DNA of 64,000 nucleotides, taken from contig CAVPWE010000004.1 in the NCBI GenBank assembly GCA_963709485.1, positions 24,397 to 88,396 on the forward strand, written 5' to 3'. Positions 1 through 7,606 of the stretch are shown piece after piece. The notes below the pieces were generated by a model that made no database searches, had not been told where the DNA came from, and saw nothing but the letters and a program-made list of their open reading frames with translations. The DNA comes from JAXDBM01 sp963709485. GTDB taxonomy: Bacteria > Desulfobacterota > Syntrophia > Syntrophales > Fen-1087. A program made the translations under genes and the position numbers. Position 1 is the stretch's first letter, and each line of letters opens with the position of its first letter.

Positions 1-501
1 GTGTCCCACAAAACGGACGTCGGCGGCGTGCGCCTCAACCTGGCCAGGCCGTCGGAAGTGAAAAGCGCCTTTGCGGAGATCCTGAGGGACGTGAAGAAGA
101 TTGCGCCGAAGGCGGAAATCGACGGCGTCACCGTCTCGCCCATGGCCAGGCCGGGCGGGCTGGAAGTGATCCTGGGCATGACCAAGGACCCGCAGTACGG
201 GCCGGCGCTGATGTTCGGCCTGGGGGGGATCTTCACGGAGATCTACAGGGACGTGCAGTTCTGCCTGCTTCCGGCCACGGAAAAAACATTCCGGCAGATG
301 ATCCGGGGCATCAAGGGATACCCGCTCCTGGCCGGCGCGAGAGGCATGAAGCCGCGGGACGAAAAGGCCCTCATCGAAGTGATGAAGGCCCTGGCGAAGC
401 TGGTGAAGGATCATCCCGATATCGACCAGATCGACCTGAACCCGATCCTGGTGTACGAAAAGGGCGTCGCGGTGGTGGATTACCGGATCTACCGCGGTTG
501 A
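1..501 (+). CDS. ADP-forming acyl-CoA synthetase, ATP-grasp (beta) portion, 5'-truncated by window edge
   Basis: The 166 residues match the C-terminal half of an ATP-grasp_5 domain from acetate/acyl-CoA ligases (ADP-forming). The glycine-rich stretch FGLGGIFTEIYRD and the IDLNPILV motif near the end are characteristic of the family. These enzymes interconvert acyl-CoA, ADP and phosphate with the acid, CoA and ATP in the cytosol, giving substrate-level ATP in anaerobes. The domain normally spans about 220 residues and the frame is open at base 1, so the true start lies upstream and the GTG at base 1 is probably internal. Whether it is a separate beta subunit or the end of a fused alpha-beta protein cannot be seen. 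A strong hairpin terminator follows directly. Confidence 0.85.
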   Translation: MSHKTDVGGVRLNLARPSEVKSAFAEILRDVKKIAPKAEIDGVTVSPMARPGGLEVILGMTKDPQYGPALMFGLGGIFTEIYRDVQFCLLPATEKTFRQMIRGIKGYPLLAGARGMKPRDEKALIEVMKALAKLVKDHPDIDQIDLNPILVYEKGVAVVDYRIYRG

Positions 502-506
502 TCTGC

Positions 507-558
507 AAAAAAACAGGAAGGGGGCTGCCGTCAACCGGTGGGCCCCCTTCCTGTTTTT
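507..558. terminator. bidirectional rho-independent terminator
   Basis: A stem of about 15 bp (AAAACAGGAAGGGGGC pairing with GCCCCCTTCCTGTTTT) is flanked by an A run on one side and a T run on the other. It lies between the ATP-grasp gene and the convergent gene ending at 580, so it can serve both strands. Confidence 0.85.
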
Positions 559-579
559 CCGGGTATTTTGCCGGGCTTC

Positions 580-1410
580 CTATTTCAGATAGCCCGGAAG
601 CTCCTTCAAATCCCTGCCCTTGAAGCTGCAGGGAATGCCACAGGACTTGCAGGGGCTCTTGATGGCCGGCAGCGGCGGCTCGCCCTTGATTTTCCGCTCG
701 ATGAAACGGACGCATTTGCCGACTTCTGCGTCCGGCCCCTCCACGGCGATCGTGACGCAGCCTTCCGCGCCTCCCCAGCCGCCGGAGGCAAAATGAACGG
801 CCTCGACATCGAACAGGGTCTCGATCGCGTCCAGTTCCGTGAAGACGATCCCGTCGGCGACGCAGGCCATGCCGACGCGGGCGCCGACGGTCTTGCCGAG
901 GGTCATCGATCCCCCGTACTGAGCCGCCAGTTCAACGGAGGGAACCATCTTTTCAAGCCCCACCGGATAGATGACCTCCAGCCCCCGCGCCTTCATGGCC
1001 ATAAGAAACTGCCCCATGGTGCCGCCCGTGGGGCTTGCCATGACCACCCCGACATTTCCAAGGGAATCGAGGGCATTGGCCCCCTTCAGGAGGATGTCGC
1101 CGGGGGAGAGCTTGTCCAGGACCGCGCCCGGCTCCACGGCGAGCGCCTGGCCCTTGTGAAAGGTCACGGGCCGGGTCCGCTCCTCCGGGCCCAGTACGCA
1201 AAGGACGCCGCGGATGACCTGTCCGGCCAGATAGCCTTCCTTCCGGATCTTCTCGCCCAGAAGCTCTTCGAGGATGTATGCGTTGGTCGATCCTCTGCCG
1301 ACGAGAAGATAGCCCTTCTTCATGGCATTCTTGATTTCGGGAAGCGCCGCCACGCCTTTCCCGATCAGTCGCTTGGATTCCGACGGTGTCAGGGTAAACA
1401 GTGCCTGCAT
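580..1410 (-). CDS. conserved hypothetical protein with Cys-rich C-terminus
   Basis: I do not recognise the family. The 276-residue product has no signal peptide or clear membrane helix. It is rich in glycine motifs (LVGRGSTNAY, GDILLKGANALD, ASPTGGTMG) and ends in a cysteine cluster, CKSCGIPC, about 20 residues before the C-terminus, suggesting metal or Fe-S binding. The start is placed at the ATG at 1410, eight bases after an AGGAG; a TTG two codons upstream is less likely. It is a single gene, convergent with the acyl-CoA synthetase piece and divergent from a small membrane protein. Function unknown. Confidence 0.75.
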   Translation of the reverse strand: MQALFTLTPSESKRLIGKGVAALPEIKNAMKKGYLLVGRGSTNAYILEELLGEKIRKEGYLAGQVIRGVLCVLGPEERTRPVTFHKGQALAVEPGAVLDKLSPGDILLKGANALDSLGNVGVVMASPTGGTMGQFLMAMKARGLEVIYPVGLEKMVPSVELAAQYGGSMTLGKTVGARVGMACVADGIVFTELDAIETLFDVEAVHFASGGWGGAEGCVTIAVEGPDAEVGKCVRFIERKIKGEPPLPAIKSPCKSCGIPCSFKGRDLKELPGYLK

Positions 1411-1770
1411 CTTCAACGCTCCTTTCTGTTTGCGGGTGTTTGATGTTTCTTTGAATTTCGCAGTCCGGTTTTTTTATGGTATGTACTTCATTCGCGACGG
1501 CGATGCAAGCGCAACGATGATTCGCATGTCGTCAATTTTCACCATGCAAGGAAAACGGTCTCACGGGACATGACGGTGAAGTTGTTTCCGCATGAATGTC
1601 CTTTTTATAGAGTTGCCTGGGTTGGTCTGATTTGTTATAAAACGATTGAGTTTCCGTGAACATGTTCAGAAACGGACCAGCCGGCCTTGCAGTTGCTTTC
1701 CATCTGCGGCAGAAGAAAAAACAGTTGACGCGATCTGCAGGAATCGGTCGCGTTTTTCGGGTGACCGTAA
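1411..1770. other. intergenic region between divergent genes
   Basis: About 360 bases separate the unknown gene at 580-1410 (left) from the small membrane protein at 1771 (right). It should contain both promoters. The stretch GTTATAAAACGATT near 1635-1650 could be a -10 region for the right-hand gene, but no matching -35 box is convincing. No ORF, RNA or repeat was seen. Confidence 0.3.
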
Positions 1771-1980
1771 ATGAAAGACCAGAAAGTCATCGGCATATCC
1801 CTTGTGATTTTCTGCATCATCATGCTGGCCGTTATGCTGGCTTACCGCGACACCCTCATCACCATCACGTCTTTGTTTGTCCTGGCTGTTCTGATTTTCC
1901 AGTACATCGCCCCCATCCTCAGGGAAAAGGCCGAAGGGAAGAAGAAAGAGGATGCCGGGAAAAAGAAAAATTCAGGTTGA
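1771..1980 (+). CDS. small two-helix membrane protein
   Basis: A 69-residue product with two hydrophobic segments (about residues 7-24 and 31-48) and a highly basic, lysine-rich tail, so probably an inner-membrane protein with a cytoplasmic tail. No strong ribosome-binding site precedes the ATG. It ends eight bases into the convergent membrane protein gene at 1972. Function unknown; it could also be a chance ORF, but the clean hydrophobic pattern argues for a real gene. Confidence 0.55.
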   Translation: MKDQKVIGISLVIFCIIMLAVMLAYRDTLITITSLFVLAVLIFQYIAPILREKAEGKKKEDAGKKKNSG

Positions 1981-2316
1981 TTTTCCCATCGTGTCCGGTT
2001 TGTCCTTCAATGTCAGGTCTCGATAGTCCAGATAGGACACAATGACGAGAGCGCCGTCCATTGCGACGGCGCCGATCACGCTTGGCCCAGAGACGTAGAA
2101 GAGGGTCATTAGAAAGTCCAGAAGTCCGACGATGCCGCTCATCATTGAAGCCCATCGTTTGCGCTTCAGGACACCGACGAAAGGGATCAGGTAAAATAGA
2201 AAGGTTACAATGGCGCCAAAGCTCTGTGAGACGAGCAGCGGCTGCAGATGACTCCCCAGCCTCAGACCCAGCAGGCAAATAAGAACGATCGATACGAAAC
2301 TGTATTTTTTTCCCAA
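1972..2316 (-). CDS. small integral membrane protein, TTG start
   Basis: About 114 residues with three or four hydrophobic segments (SIVLICLLGLRLG, GAIVTFLFYLIPFVGVL, GIVGLLDFLMTLFYV, GALVIVSYL). The longer open frame to 2484 begins in the downstream neighbour's coding region and is rich in Arg and Pro, so it is probably not translated. The TTG at 2316 follows an AGGGAG box by 7 bases and begins a normal membrane protein. Function unknown. Confidence 0.55.
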   Translation of the reverse strand: MGKKYSFVSIVLICLLGLRLGSHLQPLLVSQSFGAIVTFLFYLIPFVGVLKRKRWASMMSGIVGLLDFLMTLFYVSGPSVIGAVAMDGALVIVSYLDYRDLTLKDKPDTMGKST

Positions 2317-2390
2317 CGGATGGCTCCCTTGTCGTGCGTTCTTGCACGCCCATCGCCCCGTAGCGCGGGGCTGCAAATTTTCGAAGAAAA

Positions 2391-2417
2391 GACAAAGGGC
2401 CGGGTTTCCCCGGCCCC
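2391..2417 (-). terminator. rho-independent terminator after the HMA protein gene
   Basis: The stem GGGCCGGGG/CCCGGCCC with a short A-rich loop is followed on the minus strand by TTTGTCTTTT. It lies just after the stop of the HMA gene at 2447 and would end the leftward operon. Confidence 0.75.
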
Positions 2418-2446
2418 GCCGCCGATCAAGGCGATTGAAAAGAGGT

Positions 2447-2659
2447 CTATGGGACCTGTACTTTATACCCCATATCCTCCACAACGCAGGTCACATCTTC
2501 CTGACACAGGTTGGGGTTGCTGGTCTGGACGGTGACCTTTTTTGTCTTCAGCTCCGCATCAACGCGGCTGACTCCGTTGATGGCCTTTATTTTTTTTGCA
2601 ATGGCCGCCACACAGGACGGGCAGTCCATATTCGTTACCTTGAACTCGAACTCGCTCAT
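2447..2659 (-). CDS. heavy-metal-associated (HMA) domain protein, CopZ/MerP-like
   Basis: A 70-residue stand-alone HMA domain with the metal-binding motif MDCPSC near residue 11-16 and the usual beta-alpha-beta-beta-alpha-beta pattern ending in VVEDMGYKV. Such proteins bind Cu(I) or a similar soft metal and pass it to P-type ATPases or other partners in the cytosol. The start has a strong AAAGGAGG site. It lies 21 bases after the CoA-transferase gene and may be read in the same transcript, but no copper ATPase is nearby, so the partner is unknown. Confidence 0.9.
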   Translation of the reverse strand: MSEFEFKVTNMDCPSCVAAIAKKIKAINGVSRVDAELKTKKVTVQTSNPNLCQEDVTCVVEDMGYKVQVP

Positions 2660-2680
2660 GAAACGTTGACCTCCTTTCGA

Positions 2681-4717
2681 CTATTTCTCCTTCAGCTGCT
2701 TGTGGGCCTCTTCCTTCGACTCGTAGAGGTGAGGCGCCACTTCCCGCTTCGCCAGTTCGTCTCCGAGCTTCATCCTCAGGAACGTGCTCGTCGTGTAGCG
2801 GGTGACCTTCTCGTAGTACTGCATCACGTATTTGACCATCTCGGCATATTCCTCAACGAGTTCGGGAAGGATGTTGAAATTGTCGTAGTTGACGATGGTC
2901 AGGACCTGATGGCCGAGGGGCTTCAGCATCTTGTCGACATGTTTCTGGATCCTCTGGATCTGTTCGCTCGACTTCACGTAGAAGTTTTCGAAATTGACAT
3001 AGAAGGTGTTTTCGCCCGGAACGTAAATCAGCCGGTCCTCGATCGGGATCTCGAGCATGTCGCGCTTCAATCCCATGGACTCGGTCTTGAAGATCCGGAC
3101 ATCCATGAGCTTCGGGGGGGTCTTCATCACGGGCTTGAAATCCATCCTTGCCAGGACATCCCTTTCGAGGTCGATACCGGGGGCGATCTCGGTCAGCTCC
3201 ATGCCGTCCTGTGTCAGCGTGAAGACGCAGCGCTCCGTGATGTAGAGCACGGGCTGTTTCCTCTCTGCGGCGTACTTGCCGCTGAAGGTAATCTGTTCGA
3301 CCTGCCTGAGGAACTTGCGCTCACGGCCCTCCTGTTCGATCCGGAGCTTGCCGTCCATTACGGCGACCTTGAGGCCGCCCGCCGTGAAGGTTCCCATGAA
3401 AACGATTTTCTTGGCATTCTGGCTGATATTGATGAAACCGCCGGGTCCCACGAAACGGGGACCAAACTTGCTCACGTTGACGTTGCCATCCTTGTCCATT
3501 TCCGCCGATCCCAGGAAGGCGATATCGAGGCCGCCGCCATCATAGAAATCGAACTGGTAGGGCTGGTCAATGAGGGCATCAATGTTCGTGCCGGTGCCGA
3601 AGTTGAGCCCTCCGTTGGGCATCCCGCCGATCACGCCCGGCTCCGCCGTCAGGGTGAGCAGATCCAGAACACCCTCTTCGTTGGCCACCCGGGCCACTCC
3701 CTCGGGCATGCCGATGCCGAGATTCACGACCTGATTGGGCCGCAGCTCGAAGGCCCCCCGCCGTGCGATTACCTTCCGTTCACCCAGGTCCATCGCCGCG
3801 ATGGAGGTCATGGGGATGCGCACCTCCCCCGTGAAGCCCGGATTGTACGGTTCGAGAAAGGTCATCCAGTGGTTCTCCGGCCTGGCGACGACGACGCAGT
3901 CCACGAGGATGCCGGGGATCTTGACGTGCTTCGGGTTCAGGGTGTGCTGGTCGGCGATCCGTTCGACCTGGGCGATGACGAAGCCGCTGTTGTTCTTGGC
4001 CGCCATGGCCTGCGCGAGCACTTCGATGGTGAGGGCTTCCTTCTCCATTGTGATGTTGCCGTTCGTGTCGGCCGTCGTGCCCCGGATAATTGCCACATTG
4101 ATCGGGGGCAGCTTGTAGAAGAGAATCTCCTTTCCTTCGATCTCGATGAGCTTGACGAGGTCTTCGCCGTCCTTCTTTGTTTTTTGATTTAATTTGCCGC
4201 CGTCGATTCGGGGGTCAATGAAGGTTCCCAGGCCGACATAAGATATCAGCCCCGGCTTGCGGGCGGCAAGGTTGCGGAAGAGCGTGCTGACGACCCCCTG
4301 GGGAAAGTTGTATGCAAGGATCTTTTCCTCCCGGATGAGCTTCTGAAGCATGGGGGCAAGGCCGATGTGGCCGCCGATCACGCGCCCCACGAGGCCTTCG
4401 TGGCCCAGGTGATTGAGGGCCCTGGTTTTTCCATCGCCCTGGCCTGCCGCATAGACCAGCGTCAAATTAAGGGGGTGGCCCTCCTTTTTAAAGCGCTCTT
4501 CAAGGTAGATAAGAACGTCCTCGGGGACACCCGTACCGACGAAGCCGCTGGTCGTCACGACGTCGCCGTCGCGGATGATGGCGGCCGCCTGCTCGCCGGT
4601 GACGATTTTCCCCTTTCTCCGCATCTGGGCGCGGAGTTCCTCGAGGATGGGATGCGCAAATGCTGTTCCCCTTTCAGAGGACTTTTCAAATTCGCGTCCT
4701 TCTTCTATTTCTCCCAT
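2681..4717 (-). CDS. acyl-CoA:acetate/3-ketoacid CoA-transferase (family I) with C-terminal extension
   Basis: A 678-residue protein whose first 520 residues resemble the fused alpha-beta CoA-transferases YdiF and propionate CoA-transferase, which move CoA between carboxylic acids through a glutamyl-CoA intermediate. The alpha-type region holds VVTTSGFVGTGVPE. The beta-type region holds VNLGIGMPEGVA followed by LTLTAEPGVIGG, where Glu359 is the expected catalytic residue. The last 150 residues, ending LKEK, are extra compared with the usual length of about 525. The start is the ATG at 4717 behind AAGGAG; upstream frame residues look non-coding. It follows a GntP permease gene and belongs to the presumed sigma-54 operon, so it probably activates the imported acid. 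Confidence 0.9.
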   Translation of the reverse strand: MGEIEEGREFEKSSERGTAFAHPILEELRAQMRRKGKIVTGEQAAAIIRDGDVVTTSGFVGTGVPEDVLIYLEERFKKEGHPLNLTLVYAAGQGDGKTRALNHLGHEGLVGRVIGGHIGLAPMLQKLIREEKILAYNFPQGVVSTLFRNLAARKPGLISYVGLGTFIDPRIDGGKLNQKTKKDGEDLVKLIEIEGKEILFYKLPPINVAIIRGTTADTNGNITMEKEALTIEVLAQAMAAKNNSGFVIAQVERIADQHTLNPKHVKIPGILVDCVVVARPENHWMTFLEPYNPGFTGEVRIPMTSIAAMDLGERKVIARRGAFELRPNQVVNLGIGMPEGVARVANEEGVLDLLTLTAEPGVIGGMPNGGLNFGTGTNIDALIDQPYQFDFYDGGGLDIAFLGSAEMDKDGNVNVSKFGPRFVGPGGFINISQNAKKIVFMGTFTAGGLKVAVMDGKLRIEQEGRERKFLRQVEQITFSGKYAAERKQPVLYITERCVFTLTQDGMELTEIAPGIDLERDVLARMDFKPVMKTPPKLMDVRIFKTESMGLKRDMLEIPIEDRLIYVPGENTFYVNFENFYVKSSEQIQRIQKHVDKMLKPLGHQVLTIVNYDNFNILPELVEEYAEMVKYVMQYYEKVTRYTTSTFLRMKLGDELAKREVAPHLYESKEEAHKQLKEK

Positions 4718-4876
4718 GGTATTTCTCCTTTTAAATCTCCTCTTCTTCATCAGGCATGATGCTGGAGGACCTGTATGAAGTGGATCTGACCTCTTCTTTC
4801 CGGGGGCAACCCTTCTTGGGCTGCGCCCCGGAGAGGAGGGGCATTTCAAAGCTTCGTGACTGTGCCGGCCTTCCTG

Positions 4877-6277
4877 TCAGTAGATCCCCGTCAATTGGTA
4901 GAGCAGGATGACGACGAAAACCATTGCCGTCTTGATGATCGTCATCATTCCGATGTCGGGGTACGACTGCTTGTGGGTCAGCCCGCAGACGGCAAGCAGG
5001 GTGATGACCGCCCCGTTGTGGGGCAGGGTATCACAGCCGCCGGAGGCCATCGAGGCGACCCGGTGAAGAATTTCGGGAGACATGCCGATCGAGTTCGCCC
5101 AGGCCAGCCAATCCTTGGACATGAGGTCCAGCGCGATCGACATACCGCCCGATGCGGAACCGGTGATGCCGGCAAGCGTTGTGACGGAGACGGCCTCCGA
5201 CACGAGCGGCGTACCGCCGATCTTGATGGACAGCAGGCCGCTGGCGATCGCTTTGAAGCCCGGCAGCGCGGCGATGACGTTGCCGTAGCCCACTTCCGAG
5301 GCCGTATTCATGATCGCAAGCAGCGAACCGATCGCACCCGCATTCAGTGCCTTCTGCAAACCTCCACCCTTGGGCAGGTTTTTAAAGCCCAGGGCGATCG
5401 CCAGGACGACCCCCGCGATCAGGGCGATGATCAGGGACCAGATGCTGATGACCTTCTTCAGCGTTCCGGCGAAAAGGGGCAGCTTCATGCCGGCGAAGGA
5501 GTCCAGTATCTGGGGATCCCACTGGTAGACTCGCGACAAAAGAAAATTGATCACGAGGACTGCCACCAGGGGAAGAACACCAATATACCATTTGGGCAAC
5601 ACCTGGGCCGCCATCACGGCAGGTTCATTGAGGGTGTGGTCGCCGTAGCCTTCACCTTTTGCCGCAGCCTGTTTTCGCCGCCATTCCAGCCACATCATGC
5701 CGAGAACGAAGATGAGCGTACCGCCGACCAGTCCCGCGATCGGGGCGGCGTACCCGGTGGTGCCGTAGAAATTGGTCGGAATGAGGTTCTGAATCTGGGG
5801 CGAGCCCGGGAGGGCGTCCATCGTGGCGGTAAACGCTCCGAGGGCGATGGTCCCGGGGAGCAGGCGTTTGGGGATGTTCGCCTCCTTGAAAAGGGCCGCG
5901 GCGAAGGGATAGACGGCAAAGACGACGACAAAAAGGCTCACGCCGCCATAGGTCAGAATGGCGCAGGAAAGCACGACGGCGAGGATGGCCCGCTTGATGC
6001 CCAGCTTCTGCATGATGAATGTGGAAATTCCCTTGGCCAGCAGCGTGTCCTCCATGACCTTGCCGAAGACCGCCCCGAGCATGAACACGGGAAAGAAAGC
6101 CTTGATGTAGCCGACGGCCTTGGCCATGAACAATTCCGTATAGCCGGGCATGATGGGCAGGCCTTGAAGGCTGGCCGCCAACAGGGCGAATACCGGGGCA
6201 AAGATGATGACGGAGAACCCCATATAGGCCATGTACATCAGCCCGAAAAGACTTAATACGATGCCCAATACTTCCAT
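4877..6277 (-). CDS. GntP family carboxylate permease
   Basis: A 466-residue polytopic inner-membrane protein with about twelve hydrophobic segments, matching the GntP/gluconate:H+ symporter superfamily, which also includes D-3-hydroxybutyrate permeases. Typical features are the Gly-rich segment SGGVDT-like stretches (TYGGVSLFVVVFAVYP, MASGGCDTLPHNGAVITLL). It is preceded by AAAGGAGG. It sits between secreted Cache-domain genes and the CoA-transferase, which suggests uptake of a short hydroxy or oxo acid then activated to its CoA ester. The substrate is inferred only from context. Confidence 0.9.
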   Translation of the reverse strand: MEVLGIVLSLFGLMYMAYMGFSVIIFAPVFALLAASLQGLPIMPGYTELFMAKAVGYIKAFFPVFMLGAVFGKVMEDTLLAKGISTFIMQKLGIKRAILAVVLSCAILTYGGVSLFVVVFAVYPFAAALFKEANIPKRLLPGTIALGAFTATMDALPGSPQIQNLIPTNFYGTTGYAAPIAGLVGGTLIFVLGMMWLEWRRKQAAAKGEGYGDHTLNEPAVMAAQVLPKWYIGVLPLVAVLVINFLLSRVYQWDPQILDSFAGMKLPLFAGTLKKVISIWSLIIALIAGVVLAIALGFKNLPKGGGLQKALNAGAIGSLLAIMNTASEVGYGNVIAALPGFKAIASGLLSIKIGGTPLVSEAVSVTTLAGITGSASGGMSIALDLMSKDWLAWANSIGMSPEILHRVASMASGGCDTLPHNGAVITLLAVCGLTHKQSYPDIGMMTIIKTAMVFVVILLYQLTGIY

Positions 6278-6307
6278 GGTGTACCTCCTTTTTGATTGCT
6301 CATTGTC

Positions 6308-6781
6308 TTAGGTCTCGAACGGCTCCTGGAGATAATGAATTCCGCAGGTCACGATAAAATCGCCGACCTTCTGATAGTAGCGGGACTGGAGCGAAATCTC
6401 ACCGGTTACCGGATGCGGCCATTTGTAGTCGATCCATCCGGTGCTCCGGACCTTCGCCTGCCGGATCAGGTCCCGGATGAAGGCCTTGCCGTCCATGTCC
6501 CGGGTGTCCATCTGGTTCTTTCCGATGAGGTTCGGGTCCGCCGAATGGGCGCGGATCACGCCTTTGAGATCCACCACGTAAACATAAAGGTCGCGGTCAA
6601 CGAAGCGACCGCGGGGTGTGCTGATCTGGGGGAAGGCCTTCTCCCCTCCTTCTGCAACGATCAGGGCGACCGCCTGTTCGACCATCTTGATGGCCTCGGG
6701 CGCCGTCCCTTTTACGCCCTTTGCATAAACGAACCCTGCCATCAGGGCGACGATGAGGATTGCCGTTAGCAGTTTTCTCAT
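6308..6781 (-). CDS. secreted single-Cache-domain protein
   Basis: A 157-residue protein with an N-terminal signal peptide (LLTAILIVALMAGFVYA, cleavage near residue 20). The remainder resembles a sCache_2 ligand-binding domain: DLYVYVVDLKGVIRAHS, GKNQMDTRDMDGKAFI and GWIDYKWPHPVTG. Cache domains bind small organic acids outside the cell, normally as parts of chemoreceptors or kinases. Here the domain stands alone, so it could act as a periplasmic binding partner of the GntP permease downstream. Strong AAGGAGG site. It is a diverged paralogue of the next gene upstream (6840-7304). Confidence 0.85.
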   Translation of the reverse strand: MRKLLTAILIVALMAGFVYAKGVKGTAPEAIKMVEQAVALIVAEGGEKAFPQISTPRGRFVDRDLYVYVVDLKGVIRAHSADPNLIGKNQMDTRDMDGKAFIRDLIRQAKVRSTGWIDYKWPHPVTGEISLQSRYYQKVGDFIVTCGIHYLQEPFET

Positions 6782-6839
6782 TTTTACCTCCTTGCTTCAG
6801 GCCAGCGTTGGTTTGTGATGAAATATTCATGAGCGTTGT

Positions 6840-7304
6840 TTACTTGTAATAACCGCAGAAGAAACAGATGTTCTTTACGCATTCATAATAAGTGGACTTG
6901 GCCTCGTTCCGCTTGGTCACCGGGTTGGCCCACATGTAGTCCACCCAGCCGACGCCCTTCGTTTTGGCGACCCCGCAGGCCTCCTGCATGAATCTCTTGC
7001 CGTCCGAATCGGCAAAGTCGCAGAGTTCCTGTCCAATCAGTTGCCGGAAGACCGGACGCGCCAGGCAGAGGCCGTTGGAATCGACATCGATGACCCAGAT
7101 ATAAAGGTCTATGTACTGGAAATCGCCCTGGGGATTGTTGATGGCTTCGAAGGCCTTGTCGCGCCCGACATCCTTGTAGAGTTTAACCGCTTTCTTGACC
7201 ATCTCAACAGCCTCCTCGCGCGTTCCCTTCAGTTGCTTTTCGGCTGCGAGGGCGATGCCGGCAAGAAAAAAAATGATCATGATAACAATCAGCATTCTCT
7301 TCAT
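6840..7304 (-). CDS. secreted single-Cache-domain protein, first gene of the sigma-54 operon
   Basis: A 154-residue protein with a signal peptide (MLIVIMIIFFLAGIALAA) followed by a sCache_2-like domain: IDLYIWVIDVDSNGLCLA, GKRFMQEA and GWVDYMWANPVTKRNEAK. It is similar in length and pattern to the neighbour at 6308-6781, so the pair arose by duplication. It differs in having four cysteines in the mature part, two near the C-terminus (NICFFCGYYK), which may form disulfides. The ATG is behind AAGGAGG. The leader contains a sigma-54 promoter at 7413-7428, so this is probably the first gene of a regulated operon for acid sensing and uptake. Confidence 0.85.
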   Translation of the reverse strand: MKRMLIVIMIIFFLAGIALAAEKQLKGTREEAVEMVKKAVKLYKDVGRDKAFEAINNPQGDFQYIDLYIWVIDVDSNGLCLARPVFRQLIGQELCDFADSDGKRFMQEACGVAKTKGVGWVDYMWANPVTKRNEAKSTYYECVKNICFFCGYYK

Positions 7305-7412
7305 TTCGATCCTCCTTTTTTCCGATGGATGACTGTTGTGTTAAGAAGGTTGCCTGAACAATACTGCTTTGAATCACCCCCCCTCTGAATGGATTCAATC
7401 ATTATTTCATCA

Positions 7413-7428
7413 AGCAAGAGGAATGCCA
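7413..7428 (-). promoter_or_regulatory. sigma-54 (-24/-12) promoter
   Basis: On the minus strand the sequence TGGCATTCCTCTTGCT matches the TGGCAY-N5-TTGCW consensus, with GG and GC exactly 12 bases apart. It is about 110 bases upstream of the first Cache gene. The adjacent gene encodes an RpoN-dependent activator, which makes the match credible. Confidence 0.8.
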
Positions 7429-7573
7429 GCGACTGATATGAGCAGAACTGCTTGATCTGATTTGTTATTTGGAAAAGCCTGTTTCGAATCAACAGTACAA
7501 TTGTCGAGGAACGGCTACAGAGGGAAGACAACGCAATTTCTAAAAATATATCTCAAATCGAATAGTTGCTTTA

Positions 7574-7591
7574 TGTAGACAATCGTCTACA
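7574..7591. promoter_or_regulatory. palindromic upstream activator site (TGTAGAC-N4-GTCTACA)
   Basis: A perfect 7+4+7 inverted repeat lies between the regulator gene's stop (7607) and the sigma-54 promoter, about 150 bases upstream of that promoter. Size, symmetry and distance are typical of an enhancer for a Fis-type activator dimer. That the adjacent regulator binds here is inferred. Confidence 0.65.
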
Positions 7592-7606
7592 AATAAACGC
7601 CCCGAT

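Noticed and set aside
2342..4192. 616-codon open frame on the plus strand
   Set aside because: It is the antisense of the CoA-transferase gene, caused by high GC; its protein has no domain and an unnatural composition.
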